Source: Ascarosepion bandense
Lineage: Eukaryota > Mollusca > Cephalopoda > Sepiida > Sepiidae
Reading direction: 5' to 3'
NCBI GenBank assembly: GCA_037127315.1
Contig: JBBBDQ010001942.1
Location: forward strand, 411,001-475,000
DNA length: 64,000 bases
This document shows positions 10,450-20,680 of this stretch, piece by piece (within the stretch, counting starts at the first letter, position 1; the number at the start of each line of letters is the position of its first letter). The notes under the pieces are model-generated. The model saw only the letters and a list, made by a program, of their open reading frames with translations. It had not been told where the DNA came from and did not search any database. Position numbers and translations under genes: made by a program.

Positions 10450-11380
10450 ATTAAAAACAGCCTTCATCACATAGAATAAGAATTTGGGCCCTGATGGGTA
10501 GTTGAAAGTAAGCATTTTCTGCCCATATTCTAAGCCTAATTCTGTCATATACCACTGAAGTGTCACTGCCAACATTTGTTTTAGAACATGGATTGCCAGG
10601 TAGAAAAGAAAGTTGACCTTTGTCTTTAGTAATTAGTGGTTTTGTGCTGCTGGGATCACATGATATGTAGCCCATATATATATATTTATATATATGTATG
10701 TGCAGGGCAGTAGCTGATGCTAAAAAACACCGGGCACAGAGAAAATTGCCCGGATTTATTAGTTGACAATGTGATGGTGTCATCAGTGTCATCCATTTCC
10801 AGAAACTATGGTTTTTTGCGGATTTTTTCGGCTATTTCAATGGAAATTAGGCACAGAATGTGAATAAAAGCAGGAAATCAGATTCGGACTTTCTGAGTAT
10901 AACCAGTCTTTTCTCCCAAAATTAAAAAATAGACAAACAGATTTTTACTGCATTCATTCAGATGTTTTCTTCATTTTTCTTTCTTTCTTTCTTTCTTTGT
11001 AAATTGTTCAGTTTGATTTCTGACGAAGACATTTTTCTTTGCCCGGATTTTCACTATGATAGCATGGATTGGCCTGGACCCGTGCCCAGTGTGTCCGGTA
11101 GTCAAATACGGCCATGTGTATGTGTGTGTGTGTGTGTATGTGCTCTCATTACAATTGAGCTCTCTAGAGAGGAAAATTTAAATAAAAACAGTTACCAAAT
11201 CTGTGATTTATGCATAACTCTTCAGAAATTAATTGAGTTCTTTCGGTGACTGGTGTGTGTATATACCGCTTATATATAACACACTAAAATATCCCTTCTC
11301 TGATTCCATGTAACATCAGAAGGGAGTAACTATTAAAACAGAACTTATGTTTCCATCTAAATATTTCAGCAGTAAACAAT
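10450..11380. other. Unassigned region with simple repeats
   Basis: No gene recognised. It contains a TA-rich run (10676-10697), a (CTTT)n stretch (10977-10998) and a (TG)n stretch (11117-11139). A CTTTGCCCGGAT-like block at 11038 resembles the inverse GCCCGGATTTATT block near 10749, but the arms are too short to define an element. Open frames 10451-10792 and 10962-11249 lack recognisable domains. Confidence 0.4.
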
Positions 11381-11386
11381 GAGACA

Positions 11387-11515
11387 TAGTTGCCAATCTT
11401 GTAGCATGATAAAATTAATTCAGTCAGGACACCAAGGAAGAAAGCTCATCAGAACAATTAGTTTGAAAATATTTTTAGAAAAGACAGAGGGATGCCACAT
11501 CATGTCGCCTTGCCA
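11387..11515 (-). pseudogene. LINE family A coding fragment, reverse strand
   Basis: GTTGCCAATCTTGTAGCATG and GAAAATATTTTTAGAAAAGAC with a following GAGGGATGCCACATC match the reverse complement of the FYKYF..ELxSLVP..ATRLAT segment of the family. Short, frameshifted and without the 3' end. Confidence 0.6.
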
Positions 11516-11569
11516 ATAAATCCTGTTTAGCGATTCTCCACGTTGAGTTTCCTTACTGGGTCTGTTCAT

Positions 11570-11775
11570 TACAGTACATATATAAATAGTGTAAACAGTT
11601 ACAATACTTCATCTCATAAATATGGACATATCCTAAAGAAGGTCATATTGTAAAATGGTCAAAACATCTGTCAATAAAAATGAGGATAATAGTTTAAGCA
11701 ATGTAAATACCATAAATAGTTACAGTACCTCTTCACAGCAATATAGGCATATAATTCCTAATAATTAAAGTATCC
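11570..11775 (+). repeat. Family C repeat fragments
   Basis: CCTAAAGAAGGTCATATTG, AAAACATCTGTCAATAAAAAT, GAGGATAATAGTTTAAGCAA and GTAAATACCATAAATAG correspond in order to the family C tail (compare 32405-32510). An inverted-looking piece precedes it near 11572-11612, consistent with the foldback layout of the family. Strongly decayed. Confidence 0.45.
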
Positions 11776-11863
11776 TCTTTGCTAATTTTACATTAATCTT
11801 TTTCAGAATTTAACGTAAAGTATTATATACTGTCATCTTGAATACGATATTGTAGCACACATG

Positions 11864-11945
11864 CAGTTGAGACACCAAGGAAGAAAGCTAATCAGAACAA
11901 TTATTTTGAAAATATTTCTAGAAAAGGCAGAGGGAAGCCATGTTT
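11864..11945 (-). pseudogene. Second LINE family A coding fragment, reverse strand
   Basis: GACACCAAGGAAGAAAGCT and GAAAATATTTCTAGAAAAGGC repeat the sequence of 11430-11490, so this is a duplicate of the neighbouring LINE fragment. No frame survives. Confidence 0.55.
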
Positions 11946-12430
11946 CATCAGTCTTAGTGACTGAAATCAAGATGCCAAGTCACAATGGTTTTTGTTAAAT
12001 TGTTGAATTAAAAGAATGTGCCTGCTTAAAATACTCTTGATTTTCTTTTCTTCTCTTACCCACACTCCTGATCATGGCTCACATGAGCTGAAAGGTTGGA
12101 AAAAACCCAAATTTTAGCTATTTTAGGCATCAACAATGGCCTCATTGTTAAAAAGTTATTCAAATACAAGGAAAAACAATCAATACATTCAGTAGACATA
12201 AAATATCTATTCTTTTTAATAAGACTGTGTTTACAAGAACCATTGCTGCCAAAACATATTGAAGATATATGAGAGGTACCCACTTGCTGCATGAATGCAG
12301 TCAGTAAACTTTGACAGTCTGATGGTACATGTACATGTTGATAGTTATTTATAACTTAGCACAATGTGAACACTCAGCATCAAACAGCTTTGATCCAGTG
12401 ACAAGAACCAGTCATAATGATTAGAGACTG
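11946..12430. other. Unassigned region
   Basis: No gene or recognised repeat. The minus-strand open frame 12056-12292 has no visible domain. Confidence 0.35.
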
Positions 12431-12432
12431 TT

Positions 12433-12700
12433 TGGGCACCTCGAAGTGGTGTAATGGTTAGCAATTTTGAATAATTACAATTGAGTAGTGAGTTCAATTC
12501 TCACTGGGCGTCCCTTACTTTCAGCCTTGTGCCACATCTAAGCTATGCTTAGAAAATCATCATAATAACTAGAGACTGTCTGAGCTTCATATCATTCATA
12601 TAGATTGATGATAAGACACTGGTGTGTATGTTAATGCTTAGTGCACATCACAATGATATGAACGCTGACATGTAAAATAAAGGATTTCTTGTATCAAAAT
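12433..12700 (+). mobile_element. tRNA-derived SINE (family K)
   Basis: The head is tRNA-like: an A-box TGGTGTAATGGTTAGCA at about 12448-12464 and a B-box-like GAGTTCAATTCTC at about 12491, with the paired ends GTGAG/CTCAC around the T loop. The anticodon arm is not tRNA-like, and the body runs on through GCCTTGTGCCACATCTAAG and CTATGCTTAGAA. Two further copies lie at 41840-41976 (minus) and 48967-49110 (plus). RNA polymerase III type 2 promoter elements are visible; the rest is degenerate. Confidence 0.7.
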
Positions 12701-12866
12701 TTTATGACCTTTTGTTTATAAAAAAAAAAGAAAGGGTTTAATTCATTTTATCCATTTTTTAAATGCCAACCTCTGGCTCCAACACACAATTTCTAAAATC
12801 ATATAAAAGTAGTATTGTGACTTTCTGGAGCTTTTGAGAATTTTCTTGAATCTTCTAGAAGTTGTT

Positions 12867-13425
12867 TTAGTTAATTTTTTTTTTTTTTAATCATTTCACC
12901 CCAAGCAAGGCGGTACCACCACTCATGAACAGGGACCTACATGAGAGTAAAAGTTTAGGCAGGAGGAGAGTGAAGAGAAAGATGAGCCAGTCACAGAGAG
13001 TGTTAGAGAAAAAGCAAGAGAAAGATGGAAACACAGGTGTGAAGACAGTTGCGAAGGTAGAGAGAAAGGAAAAGAACAAGATATACGGGGTGATGTAGAA
13101 AGAACTAGAGTCAAGTGGATAAGAGATGGAAATTGACATTGCATTTAAATTTCTGGAGGTTGTAGCCATCAGGAAAGCAAGTATATGGAAGGGAGTTCTA
13201 CAGGTGGGAAGTGCGAGAAAAAAGTTGCTGGAGTAGAATTGTCGGATGCATTTGCTTGATCTAACTGTAAATGGGTGGGACCTTGTTGCCAGTCTGGTTG
13301 CATGAGTAAATTCTTGTAGTGAGGGCACCAGTGACTTAAGTTCGTTGGGGCAGAAACCATGAAAATATTTATAGAATAGACAGAGGAAAGTCACATCCCG
13401 CCAGTGAGAAAGTGGCTGGAGGAGA
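12867..13425 (-). pseudogene. LINE family A 3' end, reverse strand
   Basis: Begins with a T-run (reverse poly-A) and AATCATTTCACCCCAAGCAAG, the intact family terminus. The minus-strand frame shows LSHWRDVTFLCLFYKYFHGFCPNELKSLVP (written here as consecutive short blocks LSHWRDVTFLCLFYK and FHGFCPNELKSLVP), ATRLATRSHPFTV, and KCIRQFYS, i.e. the C-terminal reverse-transcriptase-ORF segment, then the 3' UTR. This is one of the better preserved reverse copies, but 5'-truncated within the C-terminal domain. It abuts an S1 SINE head fragment at its upstream end. Confidence 0.8.
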
Positions 13426-13490
13426 GGGAAGTGATTTCTCGTTCTGATCCAATATCCACTGCACCACAATGCACATCCTTCACATCACCA
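13426..13490 (-). mobile_element. S1 SINE head fragment, reverse strand
   Basis: TTTCTCGTTCTGATCCAATA and CCACTGCACCACAATGCACAT are the reverse complement of the S1 head (A-box region TGGTGCAGTGG). Only the tRNA-like start is kept. Confidence 0.6.
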
Positions 13491-13547
13491 GTTTTGGAAA
13501 CCTGTTACTTCGGTACCTGTCTGATGTCAACTTTTCCTGATTTGTAT

Positions 13548-13885
13548 GGTTCTGGATGTGCGTTGTGGTGCAGGATGTGTGCTGTGATGCAGTGGATATC
13601 AGCTCGGAACAAGAAATTGGGGTAGCTGAGTTCAAATTCTAGTTAAATTCCTTGCATTCACTTATGTGCAAATATCCTTGTGAAAGGTATTAATCCATCT
13701 TTTGCCTCAAGTTATGGGCTAAATAACAGAACAGACTGGGTTCTATAGCTTTGGCTGGCAACCAGTTGACCACAGAAAGTAATGGCAACCTACTGTGGGA
13801 TAATCTTCTGCCCAGTCAATCATGTCTCTTTCGAGACATGATTGCCCAAGCGTGTATCATATATGGCACTTAACTGACTGACTGA
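13548..13885 (+). mobile_element. tRNA-derived SINE (family S1), full length with duplicated head
   Basis: GGATGTGCGTTGTGGTGCAG is followed immediately by a second head GGATGTGTGCTGTGATGCAG, so the first ~20 bp are tandemly duplicated. The second head carries the A-box-like TGATGCAGTGG; the B-box-like GAGTTCAAATTCT follows. The body (AATAACAGAACAGACTGGG, ATGGCAACCTACTGTGGGAT) and the terminal ACTTAACTGACTGACTGA match the 24831-25140 copy. Pol III-type internal promoter elements are present. Confidence 0.8.
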
Positions 13886-14021
13886 ATATAATAGTTGAAA
13901 ACATGATTGAGACTTCTACTGGGAAAAAGTTGGGGGATCAGTTTTATATTGTTATGAAGTAATAAACAGATCCCCCACTAATTACTACTTAATAATATAA
14001 TACACCTTTCCTCCCTGTAGC

Positions 14022-14195
14022 TATGAGTCAAATAACAGGACAGATTGGGTTATATAGTCTTGGCTGGCAACGAGTCTACCACAGAAAGTAATGGCAACCT
14101 ACTGTGGGATAATCTTCTGCTCAGTTAGTCATGTCTCTTTCAAAACATGATCGCCCAAGTGTGTATTGCATATGGCACTTAACTGACTGACAGTT
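14022..14195 (+). mobile_element. S1 SINE 3' half
   Basis: Starts at AGTCAAATAACAGGACAGA and runs through ATGGCAACCTACTGTGGGAT to GGCACTTAACTGACTGACAG. The tRNA-like head is missing; a reverse-strand head half lies just downstream at 14233-14365. Confidence 0.75.
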
Positions 14196-14232
14196 CAGAG
14201 TCTGTTTAGAATAAATTTATGTTTGAATAAAC

Positions 14233-14365
14233 CTGGCATACTTTTTCCAAGGGTATTTGTGCATAAATAAATGCAACAAATTCAACTGGAGTTTGAACTC
14301 GGCTCTCCAATTTCTCATTCCGTGCAGATATCCATTGCACTTCAACACATATCCATATCTCTTGA
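14233..14365 (-). mobile_element. S1 SINE 5' half, reverse strand
   Basis: CCAAGGGTATTTGTGCATAA, TTCAACTGGAGTTTGAACTC and TCTCATTCCGTGCAGATATC are the reverse complement of the S1 head and proximal body. With 14022-14195 it makes a head-and-tail pair in opposite orientation, as if one SINE had been broken by an inversion. Confidence 0.7.
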
Positions 14366-14384
14366 CAAAGCATGTTTAAGATTT

Positions 14385-14632
14385 ATTCTAATAGTTTTTT
14401 TTCTTGCTTTTCTCACCTGTGGAACTCTCTTCCAATTTCTATGTTTCATGCAAGCTACAATCTTTGACAGTTTAAATGCAATGTTCCTCACTACCTTATG
14501 TCTACCTGAATCCTGCTCTTTTATTGACCTTTCTTCTCACGTAAAGAATTCTAACTCTTATTTGCTCCTAGTCACCTCTTGCATCTTAGTGGCATTATTG
14601 CCTTGCTTGAAGTAAAGTGATTAAAGAAAAAT
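14385..14632 (+). pseudogene. LINE family A 3' end
   Basis: Translates to SLIVF..LAFLTCGTLFQFL-type blocks (reading-frame shadow of the family) and keeps the 3' UTR GTGGCATTATTGCCTTGCTTG with a GTGATTAAAGAAAA tail. 5'-truncated to ~250 bp. Confidence 0.65.
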
Positions 14633-14654
14633 GAATGCGTATACTGTATTCAGA

Positions 14655-14985
14655 TTAGCATCAGCATTGTTTATTTAAATAATGATCACACTGTACAAGG
14701 CCCAAGAATCACTCAATCTAGAGAGTTACCGAGTAAGAGGTACAGTTTATGTGGGAAATGTAACGATTAAGCCTAGACCTGAAAGCTATCTAGATGTTAA
14801 TAACCTTCTAATTTAATCCACAATAAACACATGCACAAAATCTCTTAGTAATCACTAGAAATTTGTTACACACTCATATAATTGTATACATTTCCCATTT
14901 CTTTTGTGTACCACCTTTAGGAATTTTTTTTTACAATGATTTTCCCCCTGTACAAGGCCTGGAGCCTCTTGATTAGTGAAACTGG
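14655..14985 (-). mobile_element. LINE family B 3' ends, two reverse copies
   Basis: GATCACACTGTACAAGGCCC with GAGGTACAGTTTATGTGGG (14685-14760), and TTACAATGATTTTCCCCCTG with TACAAGGCCTGGAGCC (14932-14965), both match the reverse complement of the family B terminus best seen at 52690-52740. No coding part remains. Confidence 0.55.
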
Positions 14986-15690
14986 TTATAAACAACTGAC
15001 AATTTGAAATGATTTGTTTGAACATTATAGTTTTGTTAATCTTCAATAATTTCCGTAACATGTTTGCATTTGTTGACATTACAATACATTTCAGAGCAGA
15101 GGTGATTATTACGATGAATCAAAAATTGTGTTATAGGCTTAATTTGACTTTGTTTAGACTGATCGTCATTTGTGGTTGAGAGGTCTAAGACATGCCAGAT
15201 CACTTGGTGACTTCCCCTATGTGGATAGGGGTTGCAGGTTCGAATCCTGCTGAATGAACCACATTTTCGTAACAAAAATTTATCGCCAGATCACTTGGTA
15301 ACTTCCCCTATGTGGATAGAGGTCACAGGTTTGAATCCTACTGAATGAAACACATTTTCGTAACAAAAATTTATTGTCAGATCACTTGGTGACTTCCCCT
15401 ATGTGGATAGGGGTCGCAGGTTTGAATCCTGTCAAATGAAACACATTTTCGTAACAAAAATTTATCGCCAGATCACTTGGGGTCGCAGGTTCGAATCCTG
15501 CCAAATGACACACATTTTTGAAACAAAAATTTATTGTAAATAATCAAGCTGGTAGAAATAAATATATAATACTTTTTCATTAAAAACAGAATATCTACTT
15601 AAATACGAGTATTGATAAAAAATAATGTTTAAGCAAATCATTTCAAATTGTCAGTTGTTTATAAATAGTTTCATTAGTCTTTGTTAATTT
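14985..15690 (+). mobile_element. tRNA-Ser/Leu-like SINE (family D) with four tandem head modules and an inverted tail piece
   Basis: The head at 15173-15250 is tRNA-like: A-box TGGTTGAGAGGTCTAAG, a CTTCCCC...GGGG long variable-arm-like hairpin and B-box GGTTCGAATCCTG. The module from CCAGATCACTTGG to ACAAAAATTTATCG then repeats directly (~91-92 bp; 15197, 15287, 15378, with a shortened fourth at ~15471 lacking the variable arm). The tail continues to the TA run at ~15697. The segment 14988-15030 is the reverse complement of 15634-15675, so the unit also has an inverted end. Not a functional tRNA: the acceptor stem is absent. Confidence 0.7.
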
Positions 15691-15834
15691 CAGTAATATA
15701 TATATATAAAGAAAAACCAAAGCTGTTAGTGGAATCAATGGACTACTTCCCCAAAGATCTAAATACCTTTAAATGTGATAACAACTTAAACTAGAACAAA
15801 AATACAAAAAAAAAAACGCCTAAAGGCAAGTGCC

Positions 15835-16055
15835 TATCTACTTAGCAAAGTAAAGTGTTCAATTCCTAGATTACCTATACAGAGCAAAATTTCTTGACAA
15901 AGTTAAATTCTATTAAAAGATGGCCCTAGATGTAACTCAAGTTTCTAGATCATGTAATCATCAGACAACTTAAATGTAAATTAAAATGGGAACTACATTA
16001 ATATAACCTGTGACTGGAAACTGTATACCTTCTACATATCTGTGCAAGTTGGTGT
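15835..16055 (+). repeat. Left part of a duplicated segment (copy 1)
   Basis: AGTAAAGTGTTCAATTCCTAG through GACTGGAAACTGTATACC is homologous in order to 20668-20880. Together with 16943-17665 it forms copy 1 of a duplication; copy 2 lies ~4 kb downstream in the same orientation. No gene is contained. Confidence 0.65.
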
Positions 16056-16059
16056 CTTT

Positions 16060-16905
16060 GCCGGTAGGGTTGGTTTGGTTTGTCTTGCTTTACGGCATAG
16101 CAACTTCAATAGGTTATTTAATGCCAACAAGATTTTTACAATAGATTCTTATGAACAGAATATATATTCTTTGTAAGAAGTCAGTTTGTAGAACAGATTT
16201 CATTGATATATTTTTGTAAAGAGGATTTTGTTAAGAGTCAGATGTATTACTGGTATATATTTTTTCTTTAAAATATATTGCTGTTAATATTCTTTTTTCC
16301 TTCAAAAATGTATTGCTGGTAATATTTTTTCTTCATAAATACATTGCTAGCAATATTTCTTTTCTTCAAAAATGTATTGCTGAGATTCATTTTTCTTCAT
16401 AAATTTATTGCTGGCAATATTTTATCTTCAAAAATGTAATGCTGGTAATATTTTTTCTTTATAAATACATTGCTAGCAATATTTTTTTCCTTCAGAAATG
16501 TATTGCTGGAAATATTTTCTTCTCCAAAAAGTACTACTGGAATGTTCACTATAAAAATCTATTTTTATCCTTTTATAGTTTTTTGACCCCTTTTTGGGAG
16601 TTAACTAAGACCCTTACATGTACTACCAAGCCAGGTCAGGGGGGACCTGGGAACAAAAGCAATTAAATAATGCTTCCTATCTTGGTTCTGGATGGAGTTT
16701 AACATTATACCCAGAATACATAGAGGAGTTACGGGACAAAACGATTGTTGGGACCCTAACAGGTGCTACCACAGCAAGTCAGGGTGGACATGGGAACAAC
16801 AGCAATTAATTGGTGGTACTATAATACTCAAAACTTTCCAATTAGAGGCCTTGCTGCCAGATGCAGTTTATTGTCATACCCAGGACCAGCGTCTAGTATG
16901 TTTCC
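16060..16905 (+). mobile_element. Family E interspersed repeat with internal minisatellite
   Basis: Head: GGTTTGGTTTGTCTTGC and GGTTATTTAATGCCAACAAG (16072-16133). Middle: about eight degenerate ~37-40 bp units of the form ATTGCTGGTAATATT plus a TTTTCTTCAAAAATGT block (16240-16530). Distal part: TTTTTGACCCCTTTTTGGGAG, GGACCCTAACAGGTGCTACC and GATGCAGTTTATTGTCATAC. Other copies are at 17040, 21050, 26160 (minus), 37262 and 43838 (minus). Class unknown; no transposase or tRNA-like head seen. Absent from the corresponding place in copy 2 of the duplication. Confidence 0.6.
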
Positions 16906-16942
16906 GAATACTACAGTGGAGATATAAAATACAGACCATAGA

Positions 16943-17665
16943 CTTACTTCAGTCTTAGTGTTAATACTTCTATCTGATCAAATTCTACTTTACAATTTAT
17001 TAAATTAAACACTTGCCCTCTGAATGCTTGAAAAAAATCATAGCATTTTTACTATAAAAGTCTATTGTATACTTTTATAGTGTTTTGATCCCAGTTTGGG
17101 GATAAACTATTTGGCCATAGCTGGGACCCTAACAGGTGCTACCACCCCAGGTCAGAGTGGACCTGGGAGCAACAGCAATTAAGTGGTGGTACTATGATCC
17201 TCAAAACTTCCCAATTAGAGGCCTTGCTGCCAGATGCAGTTTATTATCATACCCAGGACCTGGATGTAGTTTATTGTCATACCCACAAAGCTGTGTTAGT
17301 AGGAGATAGAAACAACAAAAAAGATTTTGATAAATCAAGAACTGTTTTATTGACTACTCATATCAACTTCATCAGATTGGCTTCTTTAGGTCAGAATGAA
17401 AGAAATCTGTGCGTAATTGTGTTTTGATATTAAATCTTTAAGGCCTGTCTGTTTGGCTGGCATCTTCTGGTCAGAATGAAAGAACAAAACTGAGTGATTT
17501 TTGTACTAAAATCTTTGAGGCCTGTTTTAAATTAAAGGCTTTAGTCCAAATAACATTAGTGTTATGTACTCATTGTTCAATTTTGTTGTTTATAGCAGCA
17601 GTTGAAAGAAAAGTGTGGATAGTATAGCCATCTTACTGCACCGCAGATATTTCATCAGTGACCGT
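16943..17665 (+). repeat. Right part of duplicated segment (copy 1), includes family E copy
   Basis: Nearly colinear with 20948-21670. Shared blocks include TCTATCTGATCAAATTCTAC, GAATGCTTGAAAAAAATC, AGGCCTTGCTGCCAGATGC, GCTGTGTTAGTAGGAGATAG and CACCGCAGAT. A family E distal part (17090-17270) is embedded in both copies. Minor indels distinguish them. Confidence 0.75.
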
Positions 17666-17988
17666 ATGCTTAGTTTAATTTGTAATGTTTATAAATGTTG
17701 ATATGACAACGAGGATCACAAATCGCTACCCAGGGCCTAAATCAAGCTTGGGATCTCACCAATCAGTTGGTTCAGGAATAGTGCACACTATCACTGTCAC
17801 TTTTCTATTATTGCTAATAATGTAAGTTACTTTTCCTGAGTGTGTGTCAGAAGACATTTTGGTTCCTATTTGTAAAAGAAAATTTCCTCTTTTAAGAGTA
17901 CCTCATTTTTTGTGATTTTTTAAACTTCATATTAAAAACTGAAGTCAATTAAAGCTTTTAAATAAGTTGTTGGTATAATTGATTATTT

Positions 17989-17990
<2 letters not shown>
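17666..17990. other. Unassigned region
   Basis: No gene or recognised repeat before the TA tract that begins at ~17992. Confidence 0.35.

Positions 17991-17991
<1 letters not shown>

Positions 17992-18042
<51 letters not shown>
17992..18042 (+). repeat. (TA)n microsatellite
   Basis: About 25 uninterrupted TA units. It starts a ~900-bp zone dominated by TA-type repeats. Confidence 0.95.
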
Positions 18043-18044
<2 letters not shown>

Positions 18045-18175
18045 AAAGAATATTAATAAAAAGTTTTGAATTTAAAAATGTACTTTTTTTTGGACAGTAT
18101 TTGTTTATTTTTATTATTGTATTTTATATTTCAGACCGCCCTGGGTCCTTCATCAGAAACGAGTGATTTTTAAAT

Positions 18176-18355
18176 TTATCTATCTATCTATATATATATA
18201 TATATAAAGAGAAACAACAGGATTAGAATCCAGAATTCTCTGGCATTTACTGTTTAAAATAGTGGTCAATGCAATAGAGTATCATATATATATATATATA
18301 TATATATAAATATTATATACATGTAAATATATATGTATATAATCATCTCCATAAA

Positions 18356-18410
<55 letters not shown>

Positions 18411-18816
18411 AATATTATATACATGTAAATATAATTATATACATGTAAATATAATATATACATGTAAATATAATATATACATGTAAATATAATATTTACA
18501 CATATATATACATATATATTTACATGTAAATATAATTATATACATGTAAATATAATATATACATGTAAATATAATATATACATGTAAATATAATATTTAC
18601 ACATATATATACATATATATTTACATGTATGTCAAAATTATATATACATATATATGTAAATATTATATATACATATATATACATATATATGTAAATATTA
18701 TATATACATATATATTTATGTGTATGTAAATATTATATACATGTAAATATATATGTATATATATGTATATATGTAAATATTATATACATGTAAATATATA
18801 TGTATATATATGTGTA

Positions 18817-18875
<59 letters not shown>
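18176..18875. repeat. TA-rich complex satellite tract
   Basis: Three long (TA)n runs (18280-18307, 18356-18402, 18823-18870) bracket a higher-order array built from TATACATGTAAATATAAT and ACATATATATACATATATAT units. A ~120-bp block (18420-18520) is repeated at 18530-18630. The start (18180-18290) also holds a piece of the foldback-family 3' block in reverse (AGAATTCTCTGGCATTTAC). Any open frame here (for example 18266-18463) is an artefact. Confidence 0.85.
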
Positions 18876-18876
<1 letters not shown>

Positions 18877-18982
18877 TTTATAATACTTTATGGAGATGAT
18901 TTTGGTTTCTGTATATTTTTACAAAAAATGTGATAGATAAATTGCAGCTCTAATTCAATATTCTAATAAAAATAAAATACCA

Positions 18983-19275
18983 CAACTTCTACTCTATCAG
19001 TTTCTTTTCTTGCACTTCCTGTCTTAGAACTCCCTTCCACATACCTGCTTCCATGGTAGCTACAATCTCAAAAATTTTAAATGCGACATCGATTGCCATC
19101 TCCTATCGCCATGATTCCAATCTTTCTCTTATCCGTTCTCTGACATTAATTGTACCTTGTTGTTTATTTATTTATTTATTTATTTTTTGCTTTCTTTTCT
19201 CTCACTGTAACCGAGTGCACCAGTAGTGTTCTTCCCTTCTCAAGGTAAAACAATTATAAAAATAAGAAAAATTGT
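18983..19275 (+). pseudogene. LINE family A 3' end
   Basis: TCAGTTTCTTTTCTTGCACTT, GGTAGCTACAATCTC and TTTTAAATGCGACATCG match the RTSRLWNSLP..CF..YNLQ..KC block of the family. The 3' UTR follows with an embedded (TTTA)n run (19164-19185), ending in CTCAAGGTAAAACAATTATAA. Confidence 0.65.
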
Positions 19276-19374
19276 GATTTGATGACCTTAGTGACTGCTC
19301 AGGTGAGTCAAGCAGTCTGTAAGCTAAATGTAATCAGAGAATTATGTTTAAATGCTTATTTAGAAATGACACTG

Positions 19375-19375
<1 letters not shown>

Positions 19376-19423
<48 letters not shown>
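19376..19423 (+). repeat. (CA)n microsatellite
   Basis: About 23 CA units followed by a short TA run. Confidence 0.95.
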
Positions 19424-19430
<7 letters not shown>

Positions 19431-19740
19431 GTGTTAAATTGTAATGATACTTAGTGCCAAATTTGCTGTTTTTTAAGTAGTTTACTGGTAGAAAAGCCTT
19501 TTAGACAAGCAGTTTGTTTTTTGTTATCAAGTGGTCGATATCAAGATATAGATAAAGCATTAATAGAATTAATGTGGAGAGGTTTTTCACTTAACTGAGT
19601 GGTGGTATATATATATATATATATATATATAACTAAAACCTTTGGAGGAACTCACAGACAATTTATAAAAGACCTAAATATCTTCAATCAGGATAAAATC
19701 TCAAACAAGAACAGCAATAAGAAAAACAAAAGACCTAAAG

Positions 19741-19990
19741 CCAAACAACTTCTTCTATGGACATAAGTGATCATGGCTTTCCACGTCTCCCTTTCCCTGG
19801 TGGCTCTTAGCATGCCTTCTTCTGTTACACCATGCAACTCTTGTTTCATCATCCACCTGATTGGATCCTTCGAATATGTTATCGACTGCTTTCCCTTGTC
19901 TCTCTTTCCCTCTGTCTGCTCTGTTAGTATCAGGATCTCCAAACCCTCTTTCCTCATTGCATGTCATTCTTGTATTATGAATATTCAAGA
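19741..19990 (-). pseudogene. RTE-like LINE C-terminal fragment, reverse strand
   Basis: Minus-strand translations give MRKEGLEILILT, KRDKGKQSITYSKD and RATRERETWKAMI, matching the C-terminal region of RTE-type retrotransposon polyproteins (compare 20242-20523). The frame shifts once. It is directly followed by an LTR-like fragment and then a second RTE copy. Confidence 0.7.
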
Positions 19991-20123
19991 GCGGTCTTCC
20001 TTTGTTTAGTCACTTTCCTTTTTGAGAGAGCTATTTCTGTTTACTGAGACTATAAAAGAACACTATATGTGAACCTTGTATTCTCAAGTGAATAAAGCTT
20101 TCTTAAAGCCTACACCTACCTAC
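19991..20123 (+). mobile_element. Possible LTR fragment between two RTE copies
   Basis: GACTATAAAAGAACAC (TATA-like, ~20048) and GTGAATAAAGCTTTC (polyadenylation signal, ~20089) are spaced as in a short LTR. GTCATTCTT is found on both sides (19964 and 20125), but the right copy may belong to the tail of the next RTE element. A clear CA end is not seen. Confidence 0.35.
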
Positions 20124-20680
20124 TTTTGTCATTCTTCTTCTATGTGCCCTGTCCCTTCAGGACGTAGGCGATCATGGCTTTCCACGTCTCCCTATCCCTG
20201 GTGGATCTTAGCAAACTTTCTCCTGTTACACCATGCAACCCTCATTCCATCATCCACCTGATTATGTCCTTCAAATATGTTATCTGCTGCTTTCCCCTGT
20301 CTCTTTTTCCATCTATCTGGCCTGTTAGTATCAGGTTCTCCAAGCCCTCTTTCCTCATTGCATGTCCCAGGAACTTCAGCTGTCTCTTTCTGATGCTCAG
20401 TATTAATTTCCTTTTCATTTCAATCCTTTCCAAAACCTCATCATTGCTCACATGCTCGATCCATGATATTCGCAGCATCCTTCTGTAGAACCACATTTCA
20501 GTTGTTTCAAGTTTTTCCTTCATCTTTGATTATATTGTCCAGCATTCACTGCTATATTGAAGAACTGACACCACATAGCAATCCAGTACTCTCTTCTTTG
20601 TTTCTAGTAAAATTCTCCTGTTTCTTAATACTTTACTCAACTTCTGAAATGCTTCCTTACCTGCTTAATAAAGTGAAGTA
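20124..20680 (-). pseudogene. RTE-like LINE C-terminal fragment, reverse strand
   Basis: The minus-strand frame 20242-20523 contains ETTEMWFYRRMLRISWIEHV, DEVLERIEMKRKL, RKRQLKFLGHAMRKEGLENL and GKRDRGKQQITYLKD, the conserved C-terminal tail of RTE-clade retrotransposons downstream of the reverse transcriptase. The element ends with the CATAGAAGAAG tail at ~20124. 5'-truncated; no RT domain. Confidence 0.8.

Noticed and set aside
10451..10792. 113-residue minus-strand open frame
   Set aside because: No domain, crosses a TA-rich run, and no similarity to any repeat ORF in the window.
12433..12515. Functional tRNA gene at the family K head
   Set aside because: The A-box is excellent, but the anticodon arm does not fold and the sequence belongs to a repeat with two other copies.
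15173..15250. Functional tRNA-Ser or tRNA-Leu gene
   Set aside because: A-box, B-box and a variable-arm-like hairpin are present, but no paired acceptor stem or anticodon arm. The sequence continues into a SINE tail.
18266..18463. Open frame rich in Ile-Tyr
   Set aside because: Pure translation of TA repeats.
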